Assembly: GCF_028009165.1 (NCBI RefSeq)
Contig: NC_079246.1
Location: forward strand, 1,674,001-1,738,000
Reading direction: 5' to 3'
Source: Akanthomyces muscarius
Taxonomy: Eukaryota; Ascomycota; Sordariomycetes; Hypocreales; Cordycipitaceae
DNA length: 64,000 nt
Made by a program: the position numbers and the translations under genes. Below, one piece after another: positions 59,164 through 64,000 of this stretch (its first letter is position 1; each line of letters begins with the position of its first letter). The notes beneath the pieces were generated by a model. It did no database searches. It saw nothing but the letters and a program-made list of their open reading frames with translations, and was not told the origin of the DNA.

Positions 59164-61279
59164 ATGTCTTCATACAAGCGCTCCCGCACGACCTTCGAAG
59201 CGGACCAGCATGCACCGTATGCTGTCTTCGGCACCCCGCTGCCAGACGAAACAGAAGGCCGTGATGATGGGTCCTATCTACCTCTCTGGAAGCAAGATGT
59301 TCGAGACGAGCGAGGTCGAAAGAGATTGCATGGAGCATTCACCGGTGGCTGGAGTGCTGGGTGAGTTGCATTGCATCACATTGAAGAGCGCACTGCTGAC
59401 GCACCTGGATAGATACTTCAACACAGTCGGCTCGAAAGAAGGCTGGACGCCTTCCACATTCATATCCAGCCGCAGCAACCGAAATCAATCCGATAAACGA
59501 ACCATTGAACAGCGAGCGCAAGAATTCATGGATGACGAAGATCTGGCAGACGCCGCCGAGGCGCAGCAGCTCAAGACGGCACAAGCATTCGCTGGCTTTG
59601 GTGCCTCCGGCGATGACCAGGGACATGCTGGCGGTTTAACGGGACTATTCAAGGCTGAAGGTGATACCATGGGCTTGAAGCTGCTGCGCAGGATGGGGTG
59701 GAAGGATGGACAAGGAATAGGGCCTAAGGTTCGGCGGACAGCACGACTGGACAATAATTCTTCGTCAAAGTCAGACGATGCTACCTTTTTATTCGCACCC
59801 GACGATACGAACATGATCCGGTTCGTGCGGAAAACAGACCGAATGGGTCTCGGCTATCAGGGCGAAGCTAAGCTTGGCAAGTCACAGCCTGAAAATGGCA
59901 GTGATCAGGAAAACGAGGACGAATCTCTCGGCCCCAGGAAGTTGTCAGCTGCTGGATCCAAGCCCAAAGCCAAATCGAACGTGCAACGTGGTGGCATGGG
60001 GGTGGGAACCTTGAACGACAATGGCTCAGACGATGAAGATCCGTACGAAATAGGGCCGAGAATCAATTACAATCGTGTTCTTGGTGGCGACAAGAAAAAG
60101 AAAAAGAAAGCAGCAGCCGTTCCCAACCCTGCCCTAGGAGCTGCGCCTACTTTTCTACCGAAAGGAACTCGCGCTGGTGGGAGCTTGCGACGGTGCCAGG
60201 ATGGTCGATTGCCGCTTGAGGGCTTTATGTTGGCCAAAGCGGTAGATGATCTGACAGCTCTGTTGTCAAAGTATGCACCGCTTGCAGTCCCTGAGGGTTG
60301 GACCTCAACAAAGTTAACAAAATCTCAATCGGAAGGCGACGCCTACCAATCTGCAGCGGATGCCGCAAAGGGCTCAACGTTAGACCCCAAGGCGAGGGCT
60401 GCCATACTGGGCGAAAAGGCTTTGCCGGGCAAATCAGTGTTTGATTTCATCTCTTCCACTACACGGGATAAACTCGTGACAGTCTCCGGCAAGACCAATC
60501 TTCCTCCCGGCCTTGGTGAGGTGCCCGCAGGATACGCTTTATCCGAGGAGGAGAAGCTGAAGGCCCTCTGGGAGCAAGTGCCTAAAGTGGACAAAGATAC
60601 TGCTATTGCAGCGATATCTAGAGGATCATCTGGTCCATATGCCGACGATGAGCGCAAGAGGAATCGTTACCGAGCATACCTTGAGCATGGCGCGAACCAA
60701 GATCGTCCACTGCCTGTCAAACCCGCAGCTCTTTCAGACGAAGACTTCCTACGAGAAATGACGGAATTTTACAACTGCGCTCGAATATTTAAGCCGATGA
60801 CAGGGTTCATGGCCTCGCGATTCATCACAGCCAAGACACAGCCAGGCACCGCAGACACGAAGGGGGTTGAAGTAATATCACAGCCAGAGCCGAAGGTCAC
60901 TGATCCCGCCGAAGACGCGGCCAAGGTTGGCATGTATGGCAAGCTGACGAGATCCGTACGCGACTTCTATCCGAGTCGACTGTTGTGCAAGCGATTCAAT
61001 GTGCGAGCGCCGGCCCACTCGCAACCAGACCATGATCCAGATAGTGCCAGAGCCACAGCCGGAGGAGCTCGTGCTCAGGAGCCAACCCAACAGCTGCTTA
61101 TTTCTGGGAGCGCAGGCGCAGCGCCTGGACAGCAGGGTGAAGCAAAGGTCGCTCACGGCCAAGTGCGGCCTGGGCCGGCAAAGATTGATCCAGAAAAGAA
61201 CGAGGCTGTCGAGGCCAGCGCCGCAAGCCAGGACCTGCTAAAAGCCGTGTTTGGAGACAGCGACGATGAGGAGGACTAG
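59164..61279 (+). CDS. G-patch protein, GPATCH1/TGH-like
   Basis: Nuclear G-patch protein related to GPATCH1/TOUGH, associated with spliceosomal helicases. Two exons, 59164-59360 and 59413-61279, with a 52-bp intron, give 687 aa. The N-terminal DUF1604-type region has [24 protein letters not shown], and [21 protein letters not shown] across the splice join. The G-patch (about residues 151-195) reads [18 protein letters not shown]. Later come GFMLAKAV and [11 protein letters not shown], a SURP-like ALWEQVPK block, and [22 protein letters not shown] near residues 510-545. The stretch 61010-61190 looks less family-like in this frame than in the next one ([13 protein letters not shown]), so a small frameshift or an unrecognised intron near the C-terminus is possible. 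The end (GDSDDEED) is typical. Confidence 0.88.
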
Positions 61280-62234
61280 ATATATAGATTTGCCATTTTA
61301 TGCAGCGACAGATACCCTGAGAAATACACATTATGAGACACGGTCGATGAGATTTGGATGCATCTTATTATCAGGATGCAATGAAATGTGATGAGACGGC
61401 TGGTGCAGGTTGCAGGCGGTTAGGATGGCACGTTGAGGGCATGCGATTGGCTGCTGCCGTCTGCAATGTTGCTGTCACCGGCTCAGAGCCTAATTTACAG
61501 CGCAACATGCCCATCCCCCAGCGCAGATTGGCCCACTGTTGGGCGCCCAGACCTGGCGTACCTACCCTAGGTATCTAATTAGCGCCCACTGAGCAAATGA
61601 AGGACCTCTGCCAACCAACCCCGACACCTGTTTGCTTCTCCACCCGGTCCGCTATCTCTCTCTCCTCTCTGCCTTCATTTCGTTCGTCTCCAGCATCACC
61701 ATCTGCACCCCCAGCTTTGAATCCCCACCAGTCTTCTACGGGCTGTATCCCAACGGCGACTATTGACGGTCTCATCCTGCCAGAAAGCAAGCCGAATTTA
61801 CCTTTGCACAGCCCATGTCTGTTTGCTGCTATCGCTCCCTGCCTAGGATAGCCTGACGACCGCTACATACCTACCTAGCCGCCCTCAGTGTCCACCGCTA
61901 TTGCGATCCGTGCACCGTATCCCATCATTCAACTGCCGGCCTTCAGACCGACGTCCATTCAATAGCCAACACAGCTATCCGTACTCTCTTGCCGCTGCTT
62001 CATCTCGACACATACATAGCGCCCGCTGTTACTCGATGACGATTTGATTCCGCCCGCCTATCAGCTGTCCGTGTTGAGACGACCCACTCGCGCCGTTGCA
62101 CTCGCATCGACAGACAATAGGGTCTTCCAGACATTCGTGCTTTTTCTTGCGTGTTTTCGCTGTCGCACTGTCGCCGGAAACGCACAACAACCGCTCCTCA
62201 GCCTACTCTAGCGCGCCGTCGATAATCCGCCACA
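61280..62234. other. intergenic: leader of the Whi2-like gene
   Basis: 955 bp between two plus-strand genes. From about 61600 it is CT-rich with many TCC/ACC runs, as in a long fungal 5' leader. It holds a CCTAGGTA motif at 61566. An 84-codon open frame begins at 61597 (MKDLCQPTPTP), which I treat as leader sequence or a possible uORF. Confidence 0.5.
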
Positions 62235-63760
62235 TTGTCTGCATCACAGGAAGCTGCAATAGGGCCTTCAGCCTCCCCGGAGTCAGCTGAGACTCGTGTG
62301 CACCGCGTCGCCAGCCTCGAGAGCGCCGCCAAGGGAACGTCCTCCGCCGCCGACCACGACGTCGCCGAGCACTCGCCGCCCCCGCCGCAGTACCCCGTCT
62401 CCGAGGCCTCGTCTTCGCCCCGGCCGCCGGCCTTTTCGTCGCTCTTTACATCGCTAGAGCTCCCAGAGCGACCCGTTCGCAAGTTTCATCCCGCCGTCGT
62501 CTGCGAAGAAGCAACTGCATCGGGCTCTGTCGCAGCGCCGGCCTACTCGTCCAGCCTCGAAGAGTCTACACCCTTTGACCCCGACCAGGGCGCAGGACGA
62601 GCGTTTCAGGACCCTGTTCAGGAGACCAAACGCGCTCTCCCCAACGATACTAAGGCCGATTCTAGCGGCAAAGACGACGACGCAGAACCGCCGCCGGCGT
62701 ATACCGAAGGAGATAGCCCGCTTCAATCCTTTACATTTCTAATGGCTGCCGCCGGAGGAACGTCGAGTATTATTACTCAGGTCCAGCAGGGTGGACCCCC
62801 CATCAACGCCATTGGAGATGTGGGCGCCGATGAGACTATTGTGATGGACCTTCGGTAAGTCTTATATAAATACAATTCTAGTTTTTTCTAACAGACTACA
62901 GTGGTACCAGATTTGTACTATCCAGAGATGAGCTGCTCACGCTCCCCGAGTTTGTGCTGCTGTCTCTTTTCCCCAATGGTCTATTCCCAGAAGGCCACAT
63001 GGGTGGCCCCAACGACGATGCGGTGCAAGTCGATGTATGACATCCCCTTTCTCATGAAGTCCTGTCGAATGCTAACCCAGGCACAGTATGACCCTGTGTC
63101 TCTTCAATACATGCTCGACTTCTTCCGTGATGTTGCGCAGTCGATACCCATGGACTCGGAGGGCGCTTCAAACGACGGCGACTCGCACGGGCTGGACTCC
63201 CGCGATGACGCGTCTAAGCGAGCCGGTATCATTGTTCTCAGAGAAGATCTTGATTTCTATGTCATTCCTCCTAAAGCGGACATAACAAAAGCGGATATGA
63301 TCAAGGTCAAGAGAGCTGCCGCGCAAGCCCTCCAGAAGCAAGACGGCATCTTTTCCGGCCTGAAGCGCAGTGACGAGCCTGGAACCACCGAGGCACATCT
63401 TATTGAGATGCTGACTGCTGGGTACGCACCAATCGCCATTTGAACGTGACTAGAACATGCTAACCCTTCTGCAGTGGTTTCAACCACGACGACTGCTGGG
63501 GCCACCGAGCCGGCGAGCCCAACAAGGCCGTCATTTGTAGCCTGGCGCTGACCCGGCTGAGAAGCGACATCCGCGGCAGCGACCTGGGCAACAATGCGAT
63601 GGGTATGGCGCAGAAGCTCCTGCTGTTTTGGCGCAAGCCCGCGCGACGATGCTGGTGGGAGGGCATTGAGCTCGACAATGTCGACGGCGTCCAGGGTCAG
63701 CTCAAGGTTTGGATCCGACGCGTATGGACGCTGGAGATGTCCGTGATTGGACTCCGCTGA
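62235..63760 (+). CDS. Whi2-like BTB/POZ stress-growth regulator
   Basis: Related to the Whi2/KCTD-like BTB proteins that couple nutrient or stress signals to growth arrest (with Psr phosphatases in yeast). Four exons, 62235-62854, 62902-63034, 63087-63421 and 63475-63760, give 457 aa. Residues 1-195 are Ser/Pro/Ala-rich. The BTB-like core runs from about 200 (VMDLRGTRFVLSRDEL, LPEFVLLSLFPNGLFPEGH, YDPVSLQYMLDFF). A C-terminal segment reads GFNHDDCWGHRAGEPNKAVI. All three joins restore family sequence. The frame has no ATG at its expected start. A TTG in good context (CCACA-TTG-TCTGC) sits there, and the next in-frame ATG is far downstream, so the start is either non-AUG, in an unseen upstream exon, or a sequence error. 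Confidence 0.85.
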
Positions 63761-64000
63761 GGGGGTACTCTTTTGAACAAGAAAAAAATGGGCTGCAAAG
63801 ATACCATGGATCGACTCGGGAGAAAGTAACTAGGGAGTATTACACATGCTGGCGTCAGGGTACAATCGTTTGTTTTTCTTTTTTCTGTCGTTTCTTACAT
63901 GTCGAGTTTTCTTAATACGGTGTGTAGCAACTTCTACATGCTTCGTCTTGTTTCAATGCGGGCTTTTGACTATGGCTCGGGGAGTACAGCAAGTTTCACC
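63761..64000. other. 3' flank of the Whi2-like gene
   Basis: The last 240 bp of the window, T-rich on the plus strand near 63870-63910 and consistent with a 3' UTR. No further gene starts before the edge. Confidence 0.4.

Noticed and set aside
61597..61851. 84-codon open frame before the Whi2-like gene as its first exon
   Set aside because: No donor/acceptor pair joins it in phase to the Whi2-like frame. A uORF or leader sequence is more likely.

Overview
The window looks like nuclear DNA of a filamentous ascomycete (Pezizomycotina), most likely a Sordariomycete and possibly in the Hypocreales. The evidence is short introns (mostly 51-150 bp) with GT(A/G)(A/C)GT donors, CTAAY-type branch points and YAG or AAG acceptors, fungal-only families (Zn2Cys6 regulators, KIN1, CYP61, Whi2-like) and pyrimidine-rich 5' leaders. 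I placed introns by eye from splice consensus, reading phase and remembered family sequences. No transcript or database search was available. I see no rRNA, tRNA, CRISPR array, virus or intact transposon.

Layout. Positions 1-18.7 kb hold no protein gene I can support. They contain simple repeats, homopolymers and a diverged 72-bp duplication. From 18.7 to 24.4 kb, both on the minus strand, lie CAF40/Rcd1 (CCR4-NOT subunit with a long polyglutamine stretch) and the polarity kinase KIN1. From 26.3 to 34.8 kb is an accessory-looking group of three cytochrome P450s and one Zn2Cys6 regulator: an ERG5/CYP61-type sterol C-22 desaturase (-), the regulator (+), an ent-kaurene-oxidase-like P450 (-) and a P450 with a CYP7/CYP8-like I-helix (+). 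No polyketide synthase, NRPS or terpene cyclase lies beside them. From 34.9 to 39.1 kb are TRM8, a small two-helix membrane protein, homoserine dehydrogenase HOM6 and a thioredoxin with an unusual WCGDC active site. From 40.2 to 42.0 kb is a second Zn2Cys6 regulator. From 42.9 to 64 kb are a CCDC174-like protein, fructose-1,6-bisphosphatase FBP1, PEX11, an Srp1-like two-RRM splicing factor with a 6-nt microexon, a secreted amidase, the sorting nexin MDM1, a GPATCH1/TGH-like G-patch protein and a Whi2-like BTB protein.

How the genes may work together. Most genes are housekeeping: mRNA decay, polarity, tRNA modification, threonine/methionine synthesis, redox, gluconeogenesis, peroxisomes, splicing and membrane contact. 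The exception is the P450/regulator group. It contains a sterol desaturase-type P450 and a P450 with a steroid-hydroxylase-like I-helix, but no scaffold enzyme. My best hypothesis for a new system is a compact locus that tailors ergosterol or a related host-supplied terpenoid and is driven by its own regulator. FBP1 and PEX11 are divergent across a 2.15-kb spacer and would plausibly be co-induced when the fungus grows on fatty acids.
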